Part shown: one piece after another, positions 35,874 through 48,704 of the stretch
Numbering within the stretch: position 1 is the stretch's first letter
How the letters are laid out: the number at the start of each line of letters is the position of its first letter
Assembly: GCA_964019055.1 (NCBI GenBank)
Contig: OZ025206.1
Location: 7,631,617-7,695,616, forward strand
Reading direction: 5' to 3'
Length of the DNA stretch: 64,000 nt
Source of the DNA: Anthopleura xanthogrammica
Lineage: Eukaryota > Cnidaria > Anthozoa > Actiniaria > Actiniidae
Notes under the pieces: generated by a model
What the model was told of the DNA's origin: nothing
The model's database searches: none
Seen by the model: only the letters and a program-made list of their open reading frames with translations
Position numbers and translations under genes: made by a program

Positions 35874-38506
35874 TCATGAAAATACCTCTTGAGATAAAAA
35901 CACGACTTTTTGGCGAAAAAAAATTCGGTTTTGACTGAGTAAAGGTGCTTTTTGGTCAAAAAAGCTGTTTTTTGCTGACCAAATTGGAAATTTGCTGAGA
36001 ATTTTCTTTTGCTCGAAACACGACGTTTTCACTGCTAAACGCAAGTTTTGGCCGGGAAAAGCACATTTTGGGTGTCCAAAACACTGTTTTGCTGGAAAAA
36101 AAAGCTTTTTAACCCAAAAAACTGAAAAATGGCCATTTTGGCTCTCAAAACCAGGTTTTTCGCTTACGGCGTCACCTGTTTGCTGAAACCCCCACTTTTT
36201 GCTCATGAAAATACCTCTTGAGATAAAAACACGACTTTTTGGCGAAAAAAAATTCGGTTTTGACTGAGTAAAGGTGCTTTTTGGTCAAAAAAGCTGTTTT
36301 TTGCTGACCAAATTGGAAATTTGCTGAGAATTTTCTTTTGCTCGAAACACGACGTTTTCACTGCTAAACGCAAGTTTTGGCCGGGAAAAGCACATTTTGG
36401 GTGTCCAAAACACTGTTTTGCTGGAAAAAAAAGCTTTTTAGCCCAAAAAACTGAAAAATGGCCATTTTGGCTCTCAAAACCAGGTTTTTCGCTTACGGCG
36501 TCACCTGTTTGCTGAAACCCCCACTTTTTGCTCATGAAAATACCTCTTGAGATAAAAACACGACTTTTTGGCAAAAAAAAATTCGGTTTTCACTGAGTAA
36601 AGGTGCTTTTTGGTCAAAAAAGCTGTTTTTTGCTGACCAAATTGGAAATTTGCTGAGAATTTTCTTTTGCTCGAAACACGACGTTTTCACTGCTAAACGC
36701 AAGTTTTGGCCGGGAAAAGCACATTTTGGGTGTCCAAAACACTGTTTTGCTGGAAAAAAAAGCTTTTTAACCCAAAAAACTGAAAAATGGCCATTTTGGC
36801 TCTCAAAACCAGGTTTTTCGCTTACGGCGTCACCTGTTTGCTGAAACCCCCACTTTTTGCTCATGAAAATACCTCTTGAGATAAAAACACGACTTTTTGG
36901 CGAAAAAAAATTCGGTTTTGACTGAGTAAAGGTGCTTTTTGGTCAAAAAAGCTGTTTTTTGCTGACCAAATTGGAAATTTGCTGAGAATTTTCTTTTGCT
37001 CGAAACACGACGTTTTCACTGCTAAACGCAAGTTTTGGCCGGGAAAAGCACATTTTGGGTGTCCAAAACACTGTTTTGCTGGAAAAAAAAGCTTTTTAGC
37101 CCAAAAAACTGAAAAATGGCCATTTTGGCTCTCAAAAACCAGGTTTTTCGCTTACGGCGTCACCTGTTTGCTGAAACCCCCACTTTTTGCTCATGAAAAT
37201 ACCTCTTGAGATAAAAACACGACTTTTTGGCAAAAAAAAATTCGGTTTTCACTGAGTAAAGGTGCTTTTTGGTCAAAAAAGCTGTTTTTTGCTGACCAAA
37301 TTGGAAATTTGCTGAGAATTTTCTTTTGCTCGAAACACGACGTTTTCACTGCTAAACGCAAGTTTTGGCCGGGAAAAGCACATTTTGGGTGTCCAAAACA
37401 CTGTTTTGCTGGAAAAAAAAGCTTTTTAGCCCAAAAAACTGAAAAATGGCCATTTTGGCTCTCAAAACCAGGTTTTTCGCTTACGGCGTCACCTGTTTGC
37501 TGAAACCCCCACTTTTTGCTCATGAAAATACCTCTTGAGATAAAAACACGACTTTTTGGCGAAAAAAAATTCGGTTTTGACTGAGTAAAGGTGCTTTTTG
37601 GTCAAAAAAGCTGTTTTTTGCTGACCAAATTGGAAATTTGCTGAGAATTTTCTTTTGCTCGAAACACGACGTTTTCACTGCTAAACGCAAGTTTTGGCCG
37701 GGAAAAGCACATTTTGGCTGTCCAAAACACTGTTTTGCTGGAAAAAAAAGCTTTTTAGCCCAAAAAACTGAAAAATGGCCATTTTGGCTCTCAAAACCAG
37801 GTTTTTCGCTTACGGCGTCACCTGTTTGCTGAAACCCCCACTTTTTGCTCATGAAAATACCTCTTGAGATAAAAACACGACTTTTTGGCAAAAAAAAATT
37901 CGGTTTTCACTGAGTAAAGGTGCTTTTTGGTCAAAAAAGCTGTTTTTTGCTGACCAAATTGGAAATTTGCTGAGAATTTTCTTTTGCTCGAAACACGACG
38001 TTTTCACTGCTAAACGCAAGTTTTGGCCGGGAAAAGCACATTTTGGGTGTCCAAAACACTGTTTTGCTGGAAAAAAAAGCTTTTTAGCCCAAAAAACTGA
38101 AAAATGGCCATTTTGGCTCTCAAAACCAGGTTTTTCGCTTACGGCGTCACCTGTTTGCTGAAACCCCCACTTTTTGCTCATGAAAATACCTCTTGAGATA
38201 AAAACACGACTTTTTGGCGAAAAAAAATTCGGTTTTGACTGAGTAAAGGTGCTTTTTGGTCAAAAAAGCTGTTTTTTGCTGACCAAATTGGAAATTTGCT
38301 GAGAATTTTCTTTTGCTCGAAACACGACGTTTTCACTGCTAAACGCAAGTTTTGGCCGGGAAAAGCACATTTTGGGTGTCCAAAACACTGTTTTGCTGGA
38401 AAAAAAAGCTTTTTAGCCCAAAAAACTGAAAAATGGCCATTTTGGCTCTCAAAACCAGGTTTTTCGCTTACGGCGTCACCTGTTTGCTGAAACCCCCACT
38501 TTTTGC
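35874..38506. repeat. Two-unit higher-order repeat, three to four copies
   Basis: Units at 36532, 37191 and 37849 carry TTGGCAAAAAAAAATTCGG with TTTTCACTGAG and alternate with other units at a 658-659 bp period. TTTTTAACCC marks 35874 and 36532, which extends the two-unit rhythm to the left. The partner units differ: 36861 is 330 bp (CTCAAAAACCAGG), 37520 has GGCTGTCC and 38178 is plain. Confidence 0.9.
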
Positions 38507-41500
38507 TCATGAAAATACCTCTTGAGATAAAAACACGACTTTTTGGCGAAAACAAATTCGGTTTTGACTGAGTAAAGGTGCTTTTTGGTCAAAAAAGCTG
38601 TTTTTTGCTGACCAAATTGGAAATTTGCTGAGAATTTTCTTTTGCTCGAAACACGACGTTTTCACTGCTAAACGCAAGTTTTGGCCGGGAAAAGCACATT
38701 TTGGGTGTCCAAAACACTGTTTTGCTGGAAAAAAAAGCTTTTTAGCCCAAAAAACTGAAAAATGGCCATTTTGGCTCTCAAAACCAGGTTTTTCGCTTAC
38801 GGCGTCACCTGTTTGCTGAAACCCCCACTTTTTGCTCATGAAAATACCTCTTGAGATAAAAACACGACTTTTTGGCGAAAAAAAATTCGGTTTTGACTGA
38901 GTAAAGGTGCTTTTTGGTCAAAAAAGCTGTTTTTTGCTGACCAAATTGGAAATTTGCTGAGAATTTTCTTTTGCTCGAAACACGACGTTTTCACTGCTAA
39001 ACGCAAGTTTTGGCCGGGAAAAGCACACTTTGGGTGTCCAAAACACTGTTTTGCTGGAAAAAAAAGCTTTTTAGCCCAAAAAACTGAAAAATGGCCATTT
39101 TGGCTCTCAAAACCAGGTTTTTCGCTTACGGCGTCACCTGTTTGCTGAAACCCCCACTTTTTGCTCATGAAAATACCTCTTGAGATAAAAACACGACTTT
39201 TTGGCGAAAAAAAATTCGGTTTTGACTGAGTAAAGGTGCTTTTTGGTCAAAAAAGCTGTTTTTTGCTGACCAAATTGGAAATTTGCTGAGAATTTTCTTT
39301 TGCTCGAAACACGACGTTTTCACTGCGAAACGCAAGTTTTGGCCGGGAAAAGCACATTTTGGCTGTCCAAAACACTGTTTTGCTGGAAAAAAAAGCTTTT
39401 TAGCCCAAAAAACTGAAAAATGGCCATTTTGGCTCTCAAAACCAGGTTTTTCGCTTACGGCGTCACCTGTTTGCTGAAACCCCCACTTTTTGCTCATGAA
39501 AATACCTCTTGAGATAAAAACACGACTTTTTGGCGAAAAAAAATTCGGTTTTGACTGAGAAAAGGTGCTTTTTGGTCAAAAAAGCTGTTTTTTGCTGACC
39601 AAATTGGAAATTTGCTGAGAATTTTCTTTTGCTCGAAACACGACGTTTTCACTGCTAAACGCAAGTTTTGGCCGGGAAAAGCACATTTTGGGTGTCCAAA
39701 ACACTGTTTTGCTGGAAAAAAAAGCTTTTTAGCCCAAAAAACTGAAAAATGGCCATTTTGGCTCTCAAAACCAGGTTTTTCGCTTACGGCGTCACCTGTT
39801 TGCTGAAACCCCCACTTTTTGCTCATGAAAATACCTCTTGAGATAAAAACACGACTTTTTGGCGAAAACAAATTCGGTTTTGACTGAGTAAAGGTGCTTT
39901 TTGGTCAAAAAAGCTGTTTTTTGCTGACCAAATTGGAAATTTGCTGAGAATTTTCTTTTGCTCGAAACACGACGTTTTCACTGCTAAACGCAAGTTTTGG
40001 CCGGGAAAAGCACATTTTGGGTGTCCAAAACACTGTTTTGCTGGAAAAAAAAGCTTTTTAGCCCAAAAAACTGAAAAATGGCCATTTTGGCTCTCAAAAC
40101 CAGGTTTTTCGCTTACGGCGTCACCTGTTTGCTGAAACCCCCACTTTTTGCTCATGAAAATACCTCTTGAGATAAAAACACGACTTTTTGGCGAAAAAAA
40201 ATTCGGTTTTCACTGAGTAAAGGTGCTTTTTGGTCAAAAAAGCTGTTTTTTGCTGACCAAATTGGAAATTTGCTGAGAATTTTCTTTTGCTCGAAACACG
40301 ACGTTTTCACTGCTAAACGCAAGTTTTGGCCGGGAAAAGCACATTTTGGGTGTCCAAAACACTGTTTTGCTGGAAAAAAAGCTTTTTAGCCCAAAAAACT
40401 GAAAAATGGCCATTTTGGCTCTCAAAACCAGGTTTTTCGCTTACGGCGTCACCTGTTTGCTGAAACCCCCACTTTTTGCTCATGAAAATACCTCTTGAGA
40501 TAAAAACACGACTTTTTGGCGAAAAAAAATTCGGTTTTGACTGAGTAAAGGTGCTTTTTGGTCAAAAAAGCTGTTTTTTGCTGACCAAATTGGAAATTTG
40601 CTGAGAATTATCTTTTGCTCGAAACACGACGTTTTCACTGCTAAACGCAAGTTTTGGCCGGGAAAAGCACATTTTGGGTGTCCAAAACACTGTTTTGCTG
40701 GAAAAAAAAGCTTTTTAGCCCAAAAAACTGAAAAATGGCCATTTTGGCTCTCAAAACCAGGTTTTTCGCTTACGGCGTCACCTGTTTGCTGAAACCCCCA
40801 CTTTTTGCTCATGAAAATACCTCTTGAGATAAAAACACGACTTTTTGGCGAAAACAAATTCGGTTTTGACTGAGTAAAGGTGCTTTTTGGTCAAAAAAGC
40901 TGTTTTTTGCTGACCAAATTGGAAATTTGCTGAGAATTTTCTTTTGCTCGAAACACGACGTTTTCACTGCTAAACGCAAGTTTTGGCCGGGAAAAGCACA
41001 TTTTGGGTGTCCAAAACACTGTTTTGCTGGAAAAAAAAGCTTTTTAGCCCAAAAAACTGAAAAATGGCCATTTTGGCTCTCAAAACCAGGTTTTTCGCTT
41101 ACGGCGTCACCTGTTTGCTGAAACCCCCACTTTTTGCTCATGAAAATACCTCTTGAGATAAAAACACGACTTTTTGGCGAAAAAAAATTCGGTTTTGACT
41201 GAGTAAAGGTGCTTTTTGGTCAAAAAAGCTGTTTTTTGCTGACCAAATTGGAAATTTGCTGAGAATTTTCTTTTGCTCGAAACACGACGTTTTCACTGCT
41301 AAACGCAAGTTTTGGCCGGGAAAAGCACATTTTGGGTGTCCAAAACACTGTTTTGCTGGAAAAAAAAGCTTTTTAGCCCAAAAAACTGAAAAATGGCCAT
41401 TTTGGCTCTCAAAACCAGGTTTTTCGCTTACAGCGTCACCTGTTTGCTGAAACCCCCACTTTTTGCTCATGAAAATACCTCTTGAGATAAAAACACGACT

Positions 41501-41795
41501 TTTTGGCGAAAAAAAATTCGGTTTTGACTGAGTAAAGGTGCTTTTTGGTCAAAAAAGCTGTTTTTTGCTGACCAAATTGGAAATTTGCTGAGAATTTTCT
41601 TTTGCTCGAAACACGACGTTTTCACTGCTAAACGCAAGTTTTGGCCGGGAAAAGCACATTTTGGGTGTCCAAAACACTGTTTTGCTGGAAAAAAAAGCTT
41701 TTTAGCCCAAAAAACTGAAAAATGGCCATTTTGGCTCTCAAAACCAGGTTTTTCGCTTACGGCGTCACCTGTTTGCTGAAACCCCCACTTTTTGC
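38507..41795. repeat. Ten units with a recurring AAAACAAA variant
   Basis: GCGAAAACAAATTCGG (fifth base of the eight-A run changed to C) marks 38507, 39823 and 40809, spaced four and then three units apart. Private changes include GCACACTTTGGG (38836), GCGAAACGC with GGCTGTCC (39165), CTGAGAAAAGG (39494), a one-A deletion in CTGGAAAAAAAGC giving a 328-bp unit (40152), GAATTATC (40480) and TTACAGCG (41138). Confidence 0.88.
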
Positions 41796-44098
41796 TCATG
41801 AAAATACCTCTTGAGATAAAAACACGACTTTTTGGCGAAAAAAAATTCGGTTTTGACTGAGTAAAGAAGCTTTATGGTCAAAAAAGCTGTTTTTTGCTGA
41901 CCAAATTGGAAATTTGCTGAGAATTTTCTTTTGCTCGAAACACGACGTTTTCACTGCTAAACGCAAGTTTTGGCCGGGAAAAGCACATTTTGGGTGTCCA
42001 AAACACTGTTTTGCTGGAAAAAAAAGCTTTTTAGCCCAAAAATCTGAAAAATGGCCATTTTGGCTCTCAAAACCAGGTTTTTCGCTTACGGCGTCACCTG
42101 TTTGCTGAAACCCCCACTTTTTGCTCATGAAAATACCTCTTGAGATAAAAACACGACTTTTTGGCGAAAAAAAATTCGGTTTTGACTGAGTAAAGGTGCT
42201 TTATGGTCAAAAAAGCTGTTTTTTGCTGACCAAATTGGAAATTTGCTGAGAATTTTCTTTTGCTCGAAACACGACGTTTTCACTGCGAAACGCAAGTTTT
42301 GGACGGGAAAAGCACATTTTGGGTGTCCAAAACACTGTTTTGCTGGAAAAAAAAGCTTTTTAGCCCAAAAAACTGAAAAATGGCCATTTTGGCTCTCAAA
42401 ACCAGGTTTTTCGCTTACGGCGTCACCTGTTTGCTGAAACCCCCACTTTTTGCTCATGAAAATACCTCTTGAGATAAAAACACGACTTTTTGGCGAAAAA
42501 AAATTCGGTTTTGACTGAGTAAAGAAGCTTTATGGTCAAAAAAGCTGTTTTTTGCTGACCAAATTGGAAATTTGCTGAGAATTTTCTTTTGCTCGAAACA
42601 CGACGTTTTCACTGCTAAACGCAAGTTTTGGCCGGGAAAAGCACATTTTGGGTGTCCAAAACACTGTTTTGCTGGAAAAAAAAGCTTTTTAGCCCAAAAA
42701 TCTGAAAAATGGCCATTTTGGCTCTCAAAACCAGGTTTTTCGCTTACGGCGTCACCTGTTTGCTGAAACCCCCACTTTTTGCTCATGAAAATACCTCTTG
42801 AGATAAAAACACGACTTTTTGGCGAAAAAAAATTCGGTTTTGACTGAGTAAAGAAGCTTTATGGTCAAAAAAGCTGTTTTTTGCTGACCAAATTGGAAAT
42901 TTGCTGAGAATTTTCTTTTGCTCGAAACACGACGTTTTCACTGCTAAACGCAAGTTTTGGCCGGGAAAAGCACATTTTGGGTGTCCAAAACACTGTTTTG
43001 CTGGAAAAAAAAGCTTTTTAGCCCAAAAATCTGAAAAATGGCCATTTTGGCTCTCAAAACCAGGTTTTTCGCTTACGGCGTCACCTGTTTGCTGAAACCC
43101 CCACTTTTTGCTCATGAAAATACCTCTTGAGATAAAAACACGACTTTTTGGCGAAAAAAAATTCGGTTTTGACTGAGTAAAGGTGCTTTATGGTCAAAAA
43201 AGCTGTTTTTTGCTGACCAAATTGGAAATTTGCTGAGAATTTTCTTTTGCTCGAAACACGACGTTTTAACTGCTAAACGCAAGTTTTGGCCGGGAAAAGC
43301 ACATTTTGGGTGTCCAAAACACTGTTTTGCTGGAAAAAAAAGCTTTTTAGCCCAAAAAACTGAAAAATGGCCATTTTGGCTCTCAAAACATGGTTTTTCG
43401 CTTACGGCGTCACCGGTTTGCTGAAACCCCCACTTTTTGCTCATGAAAATACCTCTTGAGATAAAAACACGACTTTTTGGCGAAAAAAAATTCGGTTTTG
43501 ACTGAGTAAAGGTGCTTTTTGGTCAAAAAAGCTGTTTTTTGCTGACCAAATTGGAAATTTGCTGAGAATTTTCTTTTGCTCGAAACACGACGTTTTCACT
43601 GCGAAACGCAAGTTTTGGACGGGAAAAGCACATTTTGGGTGTCCAAAACACTGTTTTGCTGGAAAAAAAAGCTTTTTAGCCCAAAAAACTGAAAAATGGC
43701 CATTTTGGCTCTCAAAACCAGGTTTTTCGCTTACGGCGTCACCTGTTTGCTGAAACCCCCACTTTTTGCTCATGAAAATACCTCTTGAGATAAAAACACG
43801 ACTTTTTGGCGAAAAAAAATTCGGTTTTGACTGAGTAAAGGTGCTTTATGGTCAAAAAAGCTGTTTTTTGCTGACCAAATTGGAAATTTGCTGAGAATTT
43901 TCTTTTGCTCGAAACACGACGTTTTCACTGCTAAACGCAAGTTTTGGCCGGGAAAAGCACATTTTGGGTGTCCAAAACACTGTTTTGCTGGAAAAAAAAG
44001 CTTTTTAGCCCAAAAAACTGAAAAATGGCCATTTTGGCTCTCAAAACCAGGTTTTTCGCTTACGGCGTCACCGGTTTGCTGAAACCCCCACTTTTTGC
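41796..44098. repeat. Private subfamily with GCTTTATGG
   Basis: GCTTTATGGTC for GCTTTTTGGTC marks six of seven units (41796, 42125, 42454, 42783, 43112, 43770) and was seen nowhere else. Units 41796, 42454 and 42783 add AAAGAAGC, which makes an extra HindIII site, and AAAAATCTG. Units 42125 and 43441 share TGCGAAACGC and TTGGACGGG. Units 43112 and 43770 share CACCGGTTTG. The markers are shuffled among units, which shows repeated short exchanges inside a single young expansion. Confidence 0.92.
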
Positions 44099-46071
44099 TC
44101 ATGAAAATACCTCTTGAGATAAAAACACGACTTTTTGGCGAAAAAAAATTCGGTTTTCACTAAGTAAAGGTGCTTTTTGGTCAAAAAAGCTGTTTTTTGC
44201 TGACCAAATTGGAAATTTGCTGAGAATTTTCTTTTGCTCGAAACACGACGTTTTCACTGCTAAACGCAAGTTTTGGCCGGGAAAAGCACATTTTGGGTGT
44301 CCAAAACACTGTTTTGCTGGAAAAAAAAGCTTTTTAGCCCAAAAAACTGAAAAATGGCCATTTTGGCTCTCAAAACCAGGTTTTTCGCTTACGGCGTCAC
44401 CTGTTTGCTGAAACCCCCACTTTTTGCTCATGAAAATACCTCTTGAGATAAAAACACGACTTTTTGGCGAAAAAAAATTCGGTTTTGACTGAGTAAAGGT
44501 GCTTTTTGGTCAAAAAAGCTGTTTTTTGCTGACCAAATTGGAAATTTGCTGAGAATTTTCTTTTGCTCGAAACACGACGTTTTCACTGCTAAACGCAAGT
44601 TTTGGCCGGGAAAAGCACATTTTGGGTGTCCAAAACACTGTTTTGCTGGAAAAAAAAGCTTTTTAGCCCAAAAAACTGAAAAATGGCCATTTTGGCTCTC
44701 AAAACCAGGTTTTTCGCTTACGGCGTCACCTGTTTGCTGAAACCCCCACTTTTTGCTCATGAAAATACCTCTTGAGATAAAAACACGACTTTTTGGCGAA
44801 AAAAAATTCGGTTTTGACTGAGTAAAGGTGCTTTTTGGTCAAAAAAGCTGTTTTTTGCTGACCAAATTGGAAATTTGCTGAGAATTTTCTTTTGCTCGAA
44901 ACACGACGTTTTCACTGCTAAACGCAAGTTTCGGCCGAGAAAAGCACATTTTGGGTGTCCAAAACACTGTTTTGCTGGAAAAAAAAGCTTTTTAGCCCAA
45001 AAAACTGAAAAATGGCCATTTTGGCTCTCAAAACCAGGTTTTTCGCTTACGGCGTCACCTGTTTGCTGAAACCCCCACTTTTTGCTCATGAAAATACCTC
45101 TTGAGATAAAAACACGACTTTTTGGCAAAAAAAATTCGGTTTTCACTGAGTAAAGGTGCTTTTTGGTCAAAAAAGCTGTTTTTTGCTGACCAAATTGGAA
45201 ATTTGCTGAGAATTTTCTTTTGCTCGAAACACGACGTTTTCACTGCTAAACGCAAGTTTTGGCCGGGAAAAGCACATTTTGGGTGTCCAAAACACTGTTT
45301 TGCTGGAAAAAAAAGCTTTTTAGCCCAAAAAACTGAAAAATGGCCATTTTGGCTCTCAAAACCAGGTTTTTCGCTTACGGCGTCACCTGTTTGCTGAAAC
45401 CCCCACTTTTTGCTCATGAAAATACCTCTTGAGATAAAAACACGACTTTTTGGCAAAAAAAAATTCGGTTTTGACTGAGTAAAGGTGCTTTTTGGTCAAA
45501 AAAGCTGTTTTTTGCTGACCAAATTGGAAATTTGCTGAGAATTTTCTTTTGCTCGAAACACGACGTTTTCACTGCTAAACGCAAGTTTTGGCCGGGAAAA
45601 GCACATTTTGGGTGTCCAAAACACTGTTTTGCTGGAAAAAAAAGCTTTTTAGCCCAAAAAACTGAAAAATGGCCATTTTGGCTCTCAAAACCAGGTTTTT
45701 CGCTTACGGCGTCACCTGTTTGCTGAAACCCCCACTTTTTGCTCATGAAAATACCTCTTGAGATAAAAACACGACTTTTTGGCGAAAAAAAATTCGGTTT
45801 TGACTGAGTAAAGGTGCTTTTTGGTCAAAAAAGCTGTTTTTTGCTGACCAAATTGGAAATTTGCTGAGAATTTTCTTTTGCTCGAAACACGACGTTTTCA
45901 CTGCTAAACGCAAGTTTTGGCCGGGAAAAGCACATTTTGGGTGTCCAAAACACTGTTTTGCTGGAAAAAAAAGCTTTTTAGCCCAAAAAACTGAAAAATG
46001 GCCATTTTGGCTCTCAAAACCAGGTTTTTCGCTTACGGCGTCACCTGTTTGCTGAAACCCCCACTTTTTGC
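44099..46071. repeat. Six near-consensus units with scattered variants
   Basis: The unit at 44099 has TTTTCACTAAG. The unit at 44757 has TTTCGGCCGAGAAAAGC. The unit at 45086 is 328 bp (GGCAAAAAAAATTCGG with TTTTCACTG). The unit at 45414 has GGCAAAAAAAAATTCGG with normal TTTTGACTG. The others are plain. Confidence 0.88.
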
Positions 46072-48045
46072 TCATGAAAATACCTCTTGAGATAAAAACA
46101 CGACTTTTTGGCGAAAAAAAATTCGGTTTTGTCTGAGTAAAGGTGCTTTTTGGTCAAAAAAGCTGTTTTTTGCTGACCAAATTGGAAATTTGCTGAGAAT
46201 TTTCTTTTGCTCGAAACACGACGTTTTCACTGCTAAACGCAAGTTTTGGCCGGGAAAAGCACATTTTGGGTGTCCAAAACACTGTTTTGCTGGAAAAAAA
46301 AGCTTTTTAGCCCAAAAAACTGAAAAATGGCCATTTTGGCTCTCAAAACCAGGTTTTTCGCTTACGGCGTCACCTGTTTGCTGAAACCCCCACTTTTTGC
46401 TCATGAAAATACCTCTTGAGATAAAAACACGACTTTTTGGCGAAAAAAAATTCGGTTTTGACTGAGTAAAGGTGCTTTTTGGTCAAAAAAGCTGTTTTTT
46501 GCTGACCAAATTGGAAATTTGCTGAGAATTTTCTTTTGCTCGAAACACGACGTTTTCACTGCTAAACGCAAGTTTTGGCCGGAAAAAGCACATTTTGGGT
46601 GTCCAAAACACTGTTTTGCTGGAAAAAAAAGCTTTTTAGCCCAAAAAACTGAAAAATGGCCATTTTGGCTCTCAAAACCAGGTTTTTCGCTTACGGCGTC
46701 ACCTGTTTGCTGAAACCCCCACTTTTTGCTCATGAAAATACCTCTTGAGATAAAAACACGACTTTTTGGCGAAAAAAAATTCGGTTTTGACTGAGTAAAG
46801 GTGCTTTTTGGTCAAAAAAGCTGTTTTTTGCTGACCAAAATGGAAATTTGCTGAGAATTTTCTTTTGCTCGAAACACGACGTTTTCACTGCTAAACGCAA
46901 GTTTTGGCCGGGAAAAGCACATTTTGGGTGTCCAAAACACTGTTTTGCTGGAAAAAAAAGCTTTTTAGCCCAAAAAACTGAAAAATGGCCATTTTGGCTC
47001 TCAAAACCAGGTTTTTCGCTTACGGCGTCACCTGTTTGCTGAAACCCCCACTTTTTGCTCATGAAAATACCTCTTGAGATAAAAACACGACTTTTTGGCG
47101 AAAAAAAATTCGGTTTTGTCTGAGTAAAGGTGCTTTTTGGTCAAAAAAGCTGTTTTTTGCTGACCAAATTGGAAATTTGCTGAGAATTTTCTTTTGCTCG
47201 AAACACGACGTTTTCACTGCTAAACGCAAGTTTTGGCCGGGAAAAGCACATTTTGGGTGTCCAAAACACTGTTTTGCTGGAAAAAAAAGCTTTTTAGCCC
47301 AAAAAACTGAAAAATGGCCATTTTGGCTCTCAAAACCAGGTTTTTCGCTTACGGCGTCACCTGTTTGCTGAAACCCCCACTTTTTGCTCATGAAAATACC
47401 TCTTGAGATAAAAACACGACTTTTTGGCGAAAAAAAATTCGGTTTTGACTGAGTAAAGGTGCTTTTTGGTCAAAAAAGCTGTTTTTTGCTGACCAAATTG
47501 GAAATTTGCTGAGAATTTTCTTTTGCTCGAAACACGACGTTTTCACTGCTAAACGCAAGTTTTGGCCGGAAAAAGCACATTTTGGGTGTCCAAAACACTG
47601 TTTTGCTGGAAAAAAAAGCTTTTTAGCCCAAAAAACTGAAAAATGGCCATTTTGGCTCTCAAAACCAGGTTTTTCGCTTACGGCGTCACCTGTTTGCTGA
47701 AACCCCCACTTTTTGCTCATGAAAATACCTCTTGAGATAAAAACACGACTTTTTGGCGAAAAAAAATTCGGTTTTGACTGAGTAAAGGTGCTTTTTGGTC
47801 AAAAAAGCTGTTTTTTGCTGACCAAAATGGAAATTTGCTGAGAATTTTCTTTTGCTCGAAACACGACGTTTTCACTGCTAAACGCAAGTTTTGGCCGGGA
47901 AAAGCACATTTTGGGTGTCCAAAACACTGTTTTGCTGGAAAAAAAAGCTTTTTAGCCCAAAAAACTGAAAAATGGCCATTTTGGCTCTCAAAACCAGGTT
48001 TTTCGCTTACGGCGTCACCTGTTTGCTGAAACCCCCACTTTTTGC
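46072..48045. repeat. Three-unit higher-order repeat, two clean copies
   Basis: Copy 1 is 46072-47058 and copy 2 is 47059-48045, each 987 bp. In both, the first unit has TTTTGTCTGAG, the second has GGCCGGAAAAAGC and the third has CCAAAATGG. I saw no marker difference between the copies, so this is probably one of the youngest duplications in the window. The next unit (48046, 330 bp) also has CCAAAATGG and may be a further copy of the third member. Confidence 0.93.
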
Positions 48046-48704
48046 TCATGAAAATACCTCTTGAGATAAAAACACGACTTTTTGGCGAAAAAAAAATTCG
48101 GTTTTGACTGAGTAAAGGTGCTTTTTGGTCAAAAAAGCTGTTTTTTGCTGACCAAAATGGAAACTTGCTGAGAATTTTCTTTTGCTCGAAACACGACGTT
48201 TTCACTGCTAAACGCAAGTTTTGGCCGGGAAAAGCACATTTTGGGTGTCCAAAACACTGTTTTGCTGGAAAAAAAAGCTTTTTAGCCCAAAAAAATGAAA
48301 AATGGCCATTTTGGCTCTCAAAACCAGGTTTTTCGCTTACGGCGTCACCTGTTTGCTGAAACCCCCACTTTTTGCTCATGAAAATACCTCTTGAGATAGA
48401 AACACGACTTTTTGGCGAAAACAAATTCGGTTTTGACTGAGTAAAGATGCTTTTTGGTCAAAAAAGCTGTTTTTTGCTGACCAAATTGGAAATTTGCTGA
48501 GAATTTTCTTTTGCTCGAAACACGACGTTTTCACTGCTAAACGCAAGTTTTGGCCGGGAAAAGCACATTTTGGGTGTCCAAAACACTGTTTTGCTGGAAA
48601 AAAAAGCTTTTTAGCCCAAAAAACTGAAAAATGGCCATTTTGGCTCTCAAAACCAGGTTTTTCGCTTACGGCGTCACCTGTTTGCTGAAACCCCCACTTT
48701 TTGC
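48046..48704. repeat. Two diverged units, 330 and 329 bp
   Basis: The unit at 48046 has nine As in GGCGAAAAAAAAATTCGG, CCAAAATGGAAACTTGC and AAAAAAATGAAAAATGG. The unit at 48376 has GATAGAAAC, AAAACAAATTCGG and TAAAGATGC. Confidence 0.9.
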
